A stretch of DNA of 64,000 nucleotides from Thalassia testudinum (taxonomy: Eukaryota; Streptophyta; Magnoliopsida; Alismatales; Hydrocharitaceae): assembly GCA_037157565.1 (NCBI GenBank), contig JAZHRO010000003.1, positions 44,529,001 through 44,593,000 of the forward strand, read 5' to 3'. Positions 1-11,108 of the stretch are shown here, piece by piece; position 1 is the first letter of the stretch; every line of letters begins with the position of its first letter. The translations under genes were made by a program, and so were the position numbers. The notes beneath the pieces are model-generated. The model did not search any database. It was not told the origin of the DNA and was given only the letters and a program-made list of their open reading frames with translations.

Positions 1-398
1 TCTGACGAGGACATGGCCGTCAACGTGTGTATCAGACTAATTGGGACCTATTCGGACTGCTGCGGATTACCTATAAACACTGATGACTGCCTGACCAACA
101 CATATTGTGACGTTCCCCCATCCCTCCCTTGTCCCATACCTTCTCCTGACCAGACTTCTGACGAGGTTTTCTCCGCTTCCCATACCTCGTGGTCTGAGTC
201 ATATCCGGGCTACTCACCGCCGGTCCACACTCTTGAAGATCAGATTGCCCTTTCTTTCCCACCAAATCAGGCAGAGTTGCATCCCACACTTGGACCTTGA
301 GCCCATATACTTCTCACTAAGGCTATACCTTTCTGGATCCATCTATCCAAGAAGCTCCTCTTCTTGGCCAATCTGAGGACCAATTCCTTCCTCCTGAC
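1..398 (+). pseudogene. Spacer between protease and RT of element A pol
   Basis: An open stretch at 13-300 lies upstream of the RT homology. It contains residues such as LTNTYCDVPPS and is rich in Pro, Ser and acidic residues. In Athila-type polyproteins a poorly conserved, acidic linker separates the protease from RT, and this fits that place. The frame is lost between about 300 and 399, where the RT-leading open frame begins. No catalytic motif is visible. The true start of the polyprotein is upstream of the window. Confidence 0.5.
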
Positions 399-1376
399 TT
401 GTTCTCCAACCCTCCTGGGACACTCTCGTCCCAAGAAATGCCAGATCTTTCACCATCCACTCCCGAGCTGAAAGAGCTGCCTAGTACATTTAAGTATGTC
501 TTCCTAGGGCCAAATGAAATGCTCCCTGTAATCATTAGCTCAAAATTGACCAAGGAGCAAGAGTGCAAACTAACTAAGGTCCTCATAGAACACAAGGTAG
601 CTATTGGATGGTCCTTATCAGACTTATTTGGCATTAGCCCCTCCTACTGCACTCACCGTATATAAACGGAGGAGGAGGCTCGACCTTCACACGAGATGCA
701 GTGACGTCTCAACCCTAACATGTGGGAGGTCGTTAAGAAAGAAATCATTAAGTGGCTGGATGAGGGTATAATCTACTCGATCAGCGATAGCCCCTGGGTG
801 AGTCCGATTCACGTTGTGCCCAAAAAGGCAGGACTCACCATCTGTGTCAATGATAGGGGCGAATCCATCCCTACACGCACTCCTACATCTTGGAGAGTGT
901 GTGTGGATTATAGGAAACTCAATGCTGCAACCAAGAAAGATCACTTTCCGCTACCATTCATTGACCAAATCCTGGAGCAGTTAGTGGGAAATAAATTTTT
1001 CTATTTCCTGGTTGGATTCTCAAGATATAACCAGGTGGTAATTGACCCTCGAGACCAAGAGAAAACCACTTTTACCTACCCTTTCGGCACCTTTGCATTT
1101 AGAAGGATGCCATTCGGACTTTGCAAGGTGCCAGCAACTTTCCAGAGATGTATGCTGGCGATATTCCATGACATGGTGGGTGACTTTCTCGAGGTCTTCA
1201 TGGATGACTTTTTGGTCTTTGGACCATCTTTCGATGAATGTCTTGCCAACCTGACTCGTATCCTTAGGAGATGTATTGATGTAAACCTTGTGCTTTCCTG
1301 GGAAAAAAGTTATTTTATGGTTCACGAGGGAATTGTTCTCAGACATATCATCTCCGATAGGGGTATCGAGGTACAG
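399..1376 (+). pseudogene. pol: Reverse transcriptase domain of element A pol (broken)
   Basis: The reading shows the RT lead-in KYVFLGPNEMLPVIISS, then VVKKEIIKWLDEGIIY, WRVCVDYRKLN, FPLPFIDQ, RRMPFGL and the catalytic box VFMDDF at about 1,195-1,212. These are strongly Athila-like. Copying the element RNA into DNA is the expected role. The frame carries two stops (TAA at 663-665, TGA at 702-704) and shifts at about 1,370. The position that normally holds the first catalytic aspartate (FLDGYSGYNQ in the related copy near 42.4 kb) reads FLVGFSRYNQ, with codon GTT at 1,011-1,013. The enzyme is therefore inactive even apart from the stops. Confidence 0.92.
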
Positions 1377-1980
1377 AGCTAAGCTCGATGTCATTGTTGA
1401 TTTACCTGTGCCTGGCTCTATCAAACAAATCCGCTCCTTTCTAGGACACGTTGGTTTCTATAGGAGATTCATCAAAGACTTCTCCAAAATTTCTCGGCCC
1501 TTAACTCATCTCCTATCAACCGACGTACCCTTCAATATGGGCCCCGACTACATACAAGCATTCACGCAGCTGCGTAATGCTGTCACCAAGGCCCCTATTC
1601 TCTAGTCACCTGATTTGTCCCTCGACTTTGAACTCATGTGTGATGCTTCCGACCTTGCCGTCGGAGCCATCCTGGGACAAAGACGCAATAGACACCTGTT
1701 CGTAGTGTACTACTCCAGTAAGACATTGGACGAGGCCCAGCATAATTATACTACCACTGAAAAAGAACTATTGGCGGTCATCTTTGGGCTGGAGAAATTC
1801 CACTCTTACCTTCTGGGCTCTCACGTTATTGTTTTCACTGATCACGCGACCATTCACCATCTCATGCACAAGAAGGATGCCAAGCCTAGACTAATTCGTT
1901 GGATCCTTCTGCTCCAGGAATTTGACATTGAGATTCGCGATAAGGCTGGAGCCAGAATGTTGTGGCTGATCACCTGTCCA
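1377..1980 (+). pseudogene. pol: RT connection and RNase H domain of element A pol (broken)
   Basis: After a frameshift near 1,370 the reading continues with IRSFLGHVGFYRRFI (the segment linking RT to RNase H), then [32 protein letters not shown] and [10 protein letters not shown]. These carry the Asp and Glu positions of a Ty3/gypsy RNase H, which removes the RNA strand after copying. One TAG stop sits at 1,603-1,605, and a second frameshift falls near 1,960, where the tail joins the integrase frame ([10 protein letters not shown]). Gene order RT, RNase H, integrase is that of Ty3/gypsy (Metaviridae) pol. Confidence 0.92.
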
Positions 1981-3359
1981 GACTAGACCCTGACCATATT
2001 GGACTTACTCTGCCAATCAATGAAATTTTTCCTGATGAGCACCTATTGGCAATAAATGTGGTAAGTAGACCGTGGTATGCCGACATTGCCAATTACCTCA
2101 CTTCTGGATCCCTTCCACGTGGTTGGCCTAAAAACCAGTGTGCGCATCTCATGGCAGAAGCAAAGTATTATTTCTGGGATAATCCACTTCTTTTTCGGAT
2201 AGGTGCTGATCAAATCATCCGTCGCTGTATTCCTGACAGCGAGTTCCCCAGTGTGCTATCCTTCTGCCATGATCAGGCCTGCGGAGGCCATTTCTCTGGG
2301 AGGAAAACTGCAACCAAGGTGTTGCAGTGTGGTTTCTTTTGGCCCTCCCTTCACCAGGATGCACACAATTATGGCAAGCATTACACTAGGTGCCAGTCGT
2401 TAGGGTCAATGTCACGTCGTGACATGATGCCCTTACAAACCATCCTAGCTGCAGAAATCTTCGATGTCTGGGGAATTGACTTCATGGGTCCCTTTCCTCC
2501 GTCCAATGGCTTCGAATTCATCCTCGTGGCCGTTAACTATGTTTCGAAATGGATCGAGGCTATTCCCGCGCATCGTGCTGACCATGTTATTTCCACTCGA
2601 TTTGTCAAAGACCACATCTTTGCACGCTTTGGGATCCCTCGAGCCATTATCTCGGATGGAGGAAGCCACTTCACCCATGCTTCTTTTCGGGCACTTCTGA
2701 GGAAATACAGAGTCCACCATCATATCGCATCCCCGTATCATCCTCAGACGAATAGCCAGGCAGAGGTGTCGAACTGGTAAATCAAGCAAATTCTCCAGAA
2801 AACGGTTCAGCTTGACTGTAAGGATTGGTCCGACAAGCTGATTGACGCAATTTGGGCATATCGGACCGCCTTCAAGGCTCCCTTTGGTATGTGTCCGTAC
2901 AGAATCGTTTATGGGAAGCCTTGTCATTTGTCCATGAAGTTGGAGCAACACGCTTATTGGGCGGTTTGCCAATGTAACCTCGACCCAGACTTGTGTGGTC
3001 GAGAAAGGAAACTCCAACTCCAAGAGCTGGAAGAGTTCCGTTGTGAAGCCTATGATTCTGCTTTAACCTTCAAATAATGCACTAAGGCTATTCACGACAG
3101 CCGTATTCGGCAGAAAGAATTTGAGCCATCTCAGCAAGTTTGGCTCTATAATGCCCGACTCAAATTCTTTCCTGGGAAATTGAAGTTCAAATGGACTGGT
3201 CCTTTCCTGGTCTCAAGACCATTCCCCAACGGGGCCGTCGAGATCGAAGATCCCAAATCTAGGCATAAATTTACGATCAACGGGCAGCGTTTGAAACCCT
3301 TTCTGACTCGTGAACCTGCCCCCATTGGAGAAACTGTTGCCCTGCTGGAGAATAACTAA
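1962..3359 (+). pseudogene. pol: Integrase domain of element A pol (broken)
   Basis: This frame holds the integrase. A zinc-finger-like HHCC region at about 2,265-2,400 has both histidines but only one of the expected cysteines (KHYTRCQ where CxxC is usual). The catalytic core follows: first Asp in DVWGIDFMGPFPP, second in RAIISDGGSHF, and Glu in QAEVSN. The C-terminal part includes KWTGPFLVS, as in the GPY/F region. Integrase would insert the new cDNA into the genome. Stops occur at 2,778-2,780, just after the catalytic Glu, and at 3,075-3,077. The last codon of the degraded frame is the TAA at 3,357-3,359. Confidence 0.92.
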
Positions 3360-3407
3360 TTCTTTGCCTCATTCTAAGTCCAGCTAGGGATGTTAAATTC
3401 AGCGCTC

Positions 3408-3425
3408 GTTGGGAGGCACCCCAAC
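3408..3425 (+). other. Conserved post-pol hairpin of Athila-type elements
   Basis: The arms GTTGGG and CCCAAC flank AGGCAC, 49 bases past the pol stop. From memory, a closely similar GTTGGGAGGCAACCCAAC block follows pol in many plant Athila/Tat elements. Its function is not known to me. Confidence 0.6.
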
Positions 3426-3575
3426 AACACTCACCATCCTCCATCACTTTTCACTTCACTACCCACCATCCACCCACCCTACCACCTTGCTGTATACCCT
3501 ACACTTCAGCTCTCGTTACCCGATCTTTCGTCCTTTCTCTACCCTTCCCTACATGCATATGAGGGCATAGCATCA

Positions 3576-3613
3576 TTGGGCATGGGGGGGTGGATAGGCA
3601 TCCTTAGGATCTG
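3576..3613 (+). other. Internal polypurine tract-like site in element A
   Basis: A run of eight G residues in CATGGGGGGGG-like context (about 3,581-3,592) is followed by TGGATAGG. It aligns with the internal tract of the LARD domains (28,858, 38,571, 58,395), all preceded by GAGGACAT-like sequence and CATCATT. Confidence 0.5.
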
Positions 3614-4659
3614 GGTATTTTAGGGTATCATGTAGTTTCTATATATATATAAAAAGATTGGTGTTTAGTAATGATCTAAAGGCTGAAACAAAAATACAAT
3701 AAGTGTTTATGGATATTCAACCTTTGTTTTGAAGAATTTCCAGGCCACAGAAGCTTGATTCACTCAGGCTCGACTTAATTCACTTGAGCATTGATAAAAT
3801 AGATCAGAATCTCTCCTAACTAAGGACGTATTCTTGTACCCGAGACACCAGTACAGGATCCGTTGGTTTGCTTTTACTTGAGAGCTTAAGTAAACTTGGT
3901 TCACACTACACATATCAGGAAAGACCAGGTGAACATAAGATCCAACCCTAGTTTTCATTAGGGAAGGTGGAGTCCTTACCTGTGCGCACAGGTAGACTTT
4001 TTATCCCAAGTTTTAGTCTTGTGTTTAGGAGCGACTCTTTCCACCAAAAAAAAAGAAACTCTCCCACCAAAAAGAAAAGTGTGCTCCTCCAAATAATGTT
4101 GTAAGAGATATATTGACACATGTTTCTATATAAAAAAAAAGATGCAAATAAGTCAGTATATCTTGTAAATGTCTGTAAAGTCTCTACCCTAAGAAGTTCT
4201 TCAGGGCAGGTTACAAATACCTTATTTTCCTGTGAGCCACAAATGTCAGAAAATGGGAGTTGAGTTTTCCATCATCTTCTTAAGGGTCAATCCGAAGACA
4301 TGAGCTGAAACTGGGACCAACCTGTACTTAAAAATTCGTGAAACCCTGGGCTTGAGTCTTAATTTTCATCTGGTCAGTCTTGATCCTTCACTATGCACAA
4401 GCCATAACCTCTTGAGCTCTCAAGTACGGCAAAAACATCCTAGGTCCTAGAAACCGTACTTAAGGTTTAAATATCAAGAGTCATGGTTAGTCGAGAGATG
4501 ATCTATGTCATGTGAGACTTAAAGTACTGGTAGTCTTCTCTACAATTGGTTCTCACAATATCAAACAATAAACACACCTATATGTCCTCAGAAGAAAATC
4601 TTCAGCTTAAAGATCATTTCTAAATACTGCAAAAATGTTTTGCTAGGGACTAGCAAAAG

Positions 4660-4664
4660 ATAGG
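4660..4664. repeat. Target-site duplication ATAGG, left
   Basis: ATAGG at 4,660-4,664 repeats at 11,094-11,098 on either side of the inverted solo LTR. Joining the flanks restores the sequence expected before the polypurine tract, as in 39,945-39,969 and 59,762-59,787. Confidence 0.8.
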
Positions 4665-7600
4665 TAATAACAATGGGCATAATGATGTGATAATGTATGT
4701 GTATGTGTTGGGTGTTGAGATAATGATGTGTTGTAGTATGTTGTGATTTGAAACACCATGAGTGTCATTGTGGTGAGTTGTATGGAATACCAGTCATTAC
4801 AACCATTATATTTACTTATCTAATTTTTGCTGGTTTTATTCCAGGTCGTTCACTGGGAGGCAATTATTGAATTACATCGCTCTTTGATCTCAAAATTATC
4901 CTCTAATTCTAACAAGAAGCTTTACATCTTATTAAAGAATGAATGAATGTGGACATGGTTTACCTACTTACTAAGAATTAATTGTAATGCTTGCAAAAAC
5001 TACTACAAACAAGCACCAAATAATTTATCACTATACTTTAAACTGTCTTTACAAGTTATAGTATTAATACTTACGTGAAAGTATACAATAGACTAAGATT
5101 ACAAAGTATATTAACTTAACTTACTAGTCTGATACCTACAGTAACACATACAACAGTTATAGTGACAGACGTAAGCGTCGCTAGATCCCAGAAAACACTA
5201 TATACAAAACTGAGGGAAACTGGGGTCCGTAGCAACGCTTATGGTGACATCTTATTCTGTTAGTAAAAGTATGAGTTAATTTACATAAAAGTAATTAGCT
5301 ATACAACGTATACATATATATATATTTATATTTCTCTTGTATTTGTATTTACTTACGTATGTACATCTTCTCTCTCTCTTCTCCTTCCCACTAATCTTCA
5401 TCAGATGTTCTTCTTCTGTGTTTTCATTTTTCCTTAGTGAATTTAACACACCGTGCTACGAGGCGTTTAACAATCGTCATTAACTCTCTTTAATTAATTA
5501 AAATGTGTTTAATTTGCGGGCACGCTTTTCGAGGGATACACAGCACCCAGAAGGTGGGACCAAACCTCTACTAAGCGTGCCCTAATTCTCATTAGGTTGA
5601 TTAATTATATCTTTCATAACTCAGCGCAGGGCCTTCTCAGCCCCACTCACACTCGCCTCTCTCCGGGCCCCCGACCCCACACAGAATAAGCTCAGTATGC
5701 TCAGATGCTCAATGTATATATGATAGTGCAGCTGTTTCGGGTGCTCAGTGCTCGTGACGACTGCACTGTCTATACACGAATTCTATATAAATCGCTGCAT
5801 GCGGTTTGCAGCGCACGATGTGGCGCTATTCGAGAGCCACATCTGCGCTGAAAATCGCGTGCAGCTGTGGGCTGGAAGAGATTTTGGCCCCCAATTCGAG
5901 GGCCATAATTTATTTAAAAATAAAAATAAATTATGGAAAATAAAGTATTTACATAATACTATATAATTGTTCAATTAATTTGAAATTTTAATTAGATTTA
6001 CTATATAAATAAATTCACTAAAGTAGCCTATTTTTACACACTGATTTTGTTGTTTTCTTGGTTAATTGCTTATAAATTAGTTATTAGATGGCCTAATTGA
6101 CCTCATACAGAGTTAGAATACATACATAAGTATTTTATACACATTTTTATTATATTTTTCTGAATTAATGTATGTGTTATTTACATTTAAATAGCAGTTT
6201 TAATTGTTCTGCTTATAAATTAAGTTAAACTTAATATAATCAGGTATAAATATACTTAAATTAGCTTAAATTACTTAAAGTATATTAGTCTTAGTATACA
6301 GATTCAATTAACTTTATTATAATTCTAAATTACTAATTTAACTAATTTACTTTAACAATTTAGCTATAAACTTAATAAATTCATCATTTATTATTTATAA
6401 AGGATTAAATTAAGATAAAAGATTTTATTTACTTATAATCTACATATACATAGATATATATATAGTTTTATTGTTTAACTTTCTTAATTATACTATTTAC
6501 TGATCTAGTTAGTTTAATAATGCAAATAAATTAGTTTAATTTATAGATAGTTATATAATTATTGTATTTACTATCTAAATTAAATCCAAAACCTAAGTTA
6601 CAGTATTCATTATATTTACATAGTAGGTTATATAGTATATATATATACATACTACTTATTTACATATGTAGCCTAGTATATAGCTTATGTCTATATAAGT
6701 ATACTTAATATACAAAGTAATATATATGTGAATATATATATATTTATTTATTTATTTTTGGTTCTTTTGGGTGTTTCATTTTAATTTGTTTACTGTTGTT
6801 GCAGATCTGAAAGAGTTAGGAGAAAAGAAGGAAAGAGTTAACTGAGGAGAGAAAGAGGCTTGCTTCACTGTCTTTTAAAGTTTTTAACCCTTTTTATCCT
6901 GTTTATGATTGCCTTCTTTCTATATAGCATGAAATTTAGGATGTATTTACCCATCTTAATCCTGTCCTCAATTAGGTTTCCAATTTTAAAACATGTTTGG
7001 GTGTTGATTTTTTACTAAACTAGCTGACACAATTGAAAAAGAATAGACATGTATGCACAGAAATTAGAGTTCAAGTAATGAAACAAGAAAGTTTGTATAC
7101 ATATGAAATGAAATACAATCAACTGTCAGCTAAGATCATAATAGAGTCTACAGGGAAATACATTAGAACCTATCTGCTGCAACTTATAATAACTAGGCAG
7201 TAGCAGCAACAAGACCTTCCAGACCTTGCAGCAGCTCAAGTTACTGTCCAAATGGTCTAACTGCTGCTGCAGCTAGTCCATTTGAGAAGAAATGTGAGTT
7301 TGAGAGAAGAAAAATGTAGCTACAAGATGCAGCACTTTGCTGTGTCTACTGGGATTAGAATCCAAAAAAAAAATCCACACTGAAAAAGAAAATCTCTCTC
7401 AATCCCCAATCTGACAAGGGTTTAATTTCTCACTAAAATCACTAAGTACCCCAATTCAAATGCCAAAAACCCTTATCAAAAACTTCATTTCAGACTAAAT
7501 CCACAAATATCACTACTTTAACTCTTCCTAATGCCATAGACAGCATGAAGGGAGAATTAATTCAGTCAATTAAAGCCCTTAGTTCAAATCCCAGTTTCTG

Positions 7601-8149
7601 AAACCTTAAGGAGTATTGAGAACTCTTTAGGTTAGGAAATCAACAAACAGCCATTCAAAAAACACTTATGAATGCGAGATCAAACTTCAAATTACTACAG
7701 TAATTATCCTCAGATCTGAATTGCATTCAATGCATTCAAGAAATTATCAAATCAGATCTATGTATGGCTCTTCTGAGATGATTTCTGTCACCAGAAAACC
7801 TCTCAGATTCCTTGCCAACAAGGAATTCAAATCAACTTCAATCAATTTGTCAGATCAGGCAGTAAAACCAAATTGAAAGAAAAATCTTTAAAAATCAAAA
7901 TTGAGGAGAAATCTGACAAACTAAAAATTTCAACCCAAAATCAAGGGCTTTTGTGACCAAGAGTGAGGTGAGTGGGTAGCCCCTTAAATGCTTGTTGACA
8001 CCAATTTCAGATCTGAAATTGGGTCAGAGTGTATGGGTGGAAAGCGAGGAAACATGTCGTGGAAAATCAGAACTGGATATGACAGTATGGAGAGGTAGAG
8101 AATTTGAAAACAAGGATATATGAAATCTTCCCCTCTGATCTGGAATGAT

Positions 8150-8154
8150 TAGAG
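8150..8154. repeat. Target-site duplication TAGAG, left
   Basis: TAGAG precedes the TG of the SIRE-like solo LTR and repeats at 9,870-9,874. Confidence 0.85.
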
Positions 8155-8564
8155 TGTTGGTGCTAGAGCACCACGATCATTTGTTTTGATGATAATAAAA
8201 CACGTGTTATTTAACATTTGCAATTTGAGTCCTAGATTTCAGGTCAATTGCAAATGTGGACGTGTTTAGACGGAGTTCAAGCTCGCATCCAGGACGGATT
8301 GGAGGAGCTTGACGGAAAACACAGGAGGTTCGCGTGGAGCGAAAGATTGGAGATGGAAGACAAGAAGAATAGGATAGATTCTTTTTTATCCTTTCATGTA
8401 TCTCTTGAATTTATTTTCTTGCTCTTTTTGATTCCTTAGAACATTATGTTAAAGAGCCTCAAAGTACCCTAAAAGTAGTCCTAGGAACACCTGCACAACC
8501 CTAGGATACTTAGGTTTTCTGTAGAATACTTAGAAAACCAATATAGGGTTTAAACAGCATTTCC

Positions 8565-9100
8565 AGACGTCTAATCCCAAAATCAGACGTATGATAAAGT
8601 ATTTTAAGACGTCTGACTGTTGTTTCAGACGTCTGATAACTGTTAGCCTGGACATAGTTAGTTCTGATGAAATTAGACGTCCAGACCTTAGACCGGACGT
8701 CTTAGGAGACGTCTGATGACTTTGCCAGACGTCCAATTAGTGGACCGTTGGCTGGCTTAGAAAACACTCAAGATTATGACCGTTAGAGCCTTATCAGACG
8801 TCCATAGGACTTACCAGACGTCTGATAAATGACCGTTTTGCCTCGGCTGACCCAAAATCTCTTCTCAGAGATTTTCTAGCCGTTGCAACGTTTGGAAATC
8901 AATTCCCACAGTAAAAGTAGGTTTCCAGACGTCCATACTTAGTGCCAGACGTCCTGTATGTCGTCTGATGGACTTGCACAAAAACCCTGTTTAGATCTGA
9001 TTCAAGTCAGGGAGAAACCCGCATAGAATCAGACGTCTGACCTTGGAATCAGACGTCTTAAAGTGGCCTTCCAGACGTCTGATGCCAGAGTTAGACGTCT
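8565..9100. repeat. GACGTC palindrome cluster in the SIRE-like LTR
   Basis: Fifteen exact GACGTC hexamers by hand count lie between 8,566 and 9,099, mostly in the wider form CAGACGTCTGAT or CAGACGTCCA. Spacing is irregular (11 to over 100 bases). Several near-copies, for example CAGACGTATGAT at 8,584, lie between them. GACGTC is the core of the plant bZIP C-box, and the cluster sits just upstream of the TATA box, so an enhancer role is a reasonable inference. Confidence 0.9.
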
Positions 9101-9212
9101 GATAACCCTGTCAAATGCAATCATTGTCCTGATTTCGGCCTGATTCTCTTGGACTTTGCACCCAACGGCTATGGAAGCTTTTCCAAGCCTTCCAAAGCCT
9201 TCCTAAGGCCTC

Positions 9213-9220
9213 TATAAATA
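9213..9220 (+). promoter_or_regulatory. TATA box of the SIRE-like LTR
   Basis: TATAAATA is centred in the inverted repeat CCTCTATAAATAGAGG. It lies in the LTR where the U3/R boundary is expected, with ACACACAAGAGACACACC downstream. Confidence 0.75.
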
Positions 9221-9869
9221 GAGGGGAGCCTTTACACACAAGAGACACACCAAGAAAGACACAAGACACACTTAGCTAGAGACTCTCACACTCTTGTGTC
9301 CAAGAAGCTCTTGCTCTCTAAGCTCAAGTTCTACATCTTGAGAGCATCCAACCGTTGCGCACCCGCTCTCCCGCCGTTGTCCACAAGAGCGAAGTTGCGC
9401 CATCGCGTGGCACACGCACCGCGTCATCTTCGACGCACTCCTTGCAAAGGGGAGTTTCCTATTTCCTATAGAAGCTAGGTTTAATTTTGTTGGCTCTATA
9501 GGACTGTTGTTTATTTTATCTTTGTATTTTGGTTGGGTATTCGCTTTGCGAATTCCCGTCTCCTTCGTGGGACAAAATCCTTCTCGTGGAGAGAAGGGGT
9601 TGAGGAACGCTACCCTCGTACTTGTAGCGTGGTTGTATTGAGGTTGAATCACCCTCGTTCAAAGTGATTCGGTTAGTGGATTTGATCAACTAGGTTGATC
9701 GGAAAATCCTAACTCGAGAGGGTTAGGTGGTGGTTTTCACCCGGTTTGGGTTTCCACCTAAAAATCTTTGTGTACATTGTGCGATTGCTTATTTTTGTGA
9801 GATTGCTTTATATATTTTTATTTCCGCAATTTTATTACGTCACCCCTCCTGGTAGGGACGAAACCTTCA

Positions 9870-9874
9870 TAGAG
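9870..9874. repeat. Target-site duplication TAGAG, right
   Basis: This is the second copy of the 5-bp duplication, after which the inverted LARD-type LTR continues. Confidence 0.85.
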
Positions 9875-11093
9875 GAGGTGAGGGGGGAAATTTAAGCCTA
9901 ATTCTACTACTATAGCTACTTTATCCTACAGCGAAATTGAACATTAACAATTACATTAATTCTACTCTAAACTACTTAACTACAGCTAAAACTAATCTGC
10001 AGAATTATAAACCTAATCTAACAGGAAGAATGGGACCTATGGGTCCTTAGCGGGTGGCTAAGGAGGAAGAAAGGAGGAAGATGACTCTAGCGGAGGGAAG
10101 AGTCTGCTAGTGAGGCTCCAGGGTCATCCTCAGGTGCTACAAAGTCCTTAGAGACGAGGAGGTCGAGAGAAGGTGATGATTTCACAGCCGGTGGCTGTGA
10201 AATCAGAGGCTTGATGGGGAGGAGGGACTGGAGTGGACGAATGATCGCTAAGAGGTGTAGGAGGGAGCGATCCCTTGCGCGCGACACCACTGAGGTGCTT
10301 AAGTAGCATGCTCAGTGGCTGAGATCACTGCGCAGGTGAGGATAATCAAGATGCAACCGGCGGCGAGGATGAGAGGAGCGGAGCGCGCGGCGAGTTAAGC
10401 ACAAAATCTGACCGTTAGATGAGATCTGGGGAGAGGGGTGATCGCACGCGCCGAATCGCGCAAAGCTTCCATTCAAATCTAACCTCAGATCAGGATCATG
10501 AAGAGCGATGGACGGCTGAGATTGGCCGTGTTCTTCGCGCGCTACAGTGCGTGCGAAGAGCAACAGGCCTCTCTCTGAAATAAAGGAAAATTGCAGACAG
10601 ACCCTTGAACGAAGGGGTAGAAGAATTGCGTGCAGGCCCATAAGTGAAAAGAACTACAATCGGAAGGGCCCTCCAGCTTTTCAAAAGGGTCCCTACAGCT
10701 TACAAGTAGGTCCAAAGGGGAGTTTTTAAGGGCAAGAGTGTAATGTATGAAGGACCTAAGTGTAAACTACCTATTTCATAACCTAAATGATGTCCAATTG
10801 CCTTCAAATTTTTATATGTGCTCAATTGAACATTTAAGACATTAATTATACTTCTAATTTGGCCTTTCAAACTTATTTATGTGTTCAATTGACACATGGA
10901 TCATCATTTGTGCTTTGCTTTCACAATATCTCATTTTGCGACCTAATTATGAAGTTTTAATCAAAGAGTAAAGGTTTTAGGTCTTTTTCTTTAATTCCCA
11001 CACTTAACCTTTTTTATCTGTTAATTTGATGTTATTTTACTTAGTGTCTAGCTTAACTTTAGCTTTTTAGCCATGATGAGTAGCCACTCATCA

Positions 11094-11098
11094 ATAGG
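11094..11098. repeat. Target-site duplication ATAGG, right
   Basis: This is the second copy of the 5-bp duplication of the inverted solo LTR. It directly abuts the polypurine tract of element A. Confidence 0.8.
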
Positions 11099-11108
11099 CA
11101 TGGGGGTA
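11099..11108 (+). other. 3' polypurine tract of element A
   Basis: CATGGGGGTA directly precedes the TG that opens the 3' LTR. The same layout, CATGGGGGAA then TG, is seen at 39,959-39,970. It would prime plus-strand DNA synthesis. Confidence 0.75.

Larger units (their letters stand above)
3360..4659 (+). other. Non-coding 3' internal region of element A
   Basis: No credible coding region is seen between the end of pol and the polypurine tract. From about 3,690 to 4,659 the sequence is clearly homologous to the last ~1 kb of the LARD internal domains (around 29.2, 38.9-39.97 and 58.7-59.78 kb). Shared blocks include GTGTTTATGGAYATTCAACC, the run around CTCTCCTAACTWAGGACGTA, and GGTGGAGTCCTTAC. 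In Athila relatives this place may hold an env-like frame, but none is visible here. Confidence 0.75.
8155..9869 (+). mobile_element. Solo LTR, SIRE-like (Ty1/copia) by its start
   Basis: The sequence begins TGTTGGTGCTAGAGCACC and ends CTTCA, and is flanked by the 5-bp duplication TAGAG (8,150-8,154 and 9,870-9,874). The inverted LTR around it resumes on both sides, so the boundaries are firm. The opening block resembles LTR starts that I recall from SIRE/Maximus copia elements; the family call is from memory and tentative. A TATA box lies at 9,213-9,220, about 110 bases after a dense GACGTC cluster. No primer-binding site or coding region follows it. Confidence 0.85.
4665..11093 (-). mobile_element. 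Inverted solo LTR, distant relative of the LARD LTR
   Basis: Read on the minus strand this is one LTR of the LARD type, starting at 11,093 with TGATGAG and ending at 4,665. It is an inverted, diverged match to LTR-B along its length: the block with TGACCTGGAATAAACC appears reversed near 4,840-4,860, the CTAGTAGAGGT block near 5,560, and the CTGTCTATGGCATAAG block near 7,530. It is flanked by the 5-bp duplication ATAGG (4,660-4,664 and 11,094-11,098). The expected TG at its left edge reads TA, matching the TA end of LTR-D. Without the nested 1,715-bp LTR it is about 4.7 kb. No internal domain is attached. Confidence 0.8.

Noticed and set aside
3360..3650. An env-like gene downstream of pol in element A
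   Set aside because: The only open frame (3,390-3,623) is short, has no membrane or signal features, and overlaps the hairpin and the internal polypurine tract.
8565..9100. CRISPR-like array
   Set aside because: The repeats are very short palindromes at irregular spacing in a plant LTR, with no uniform spacers.
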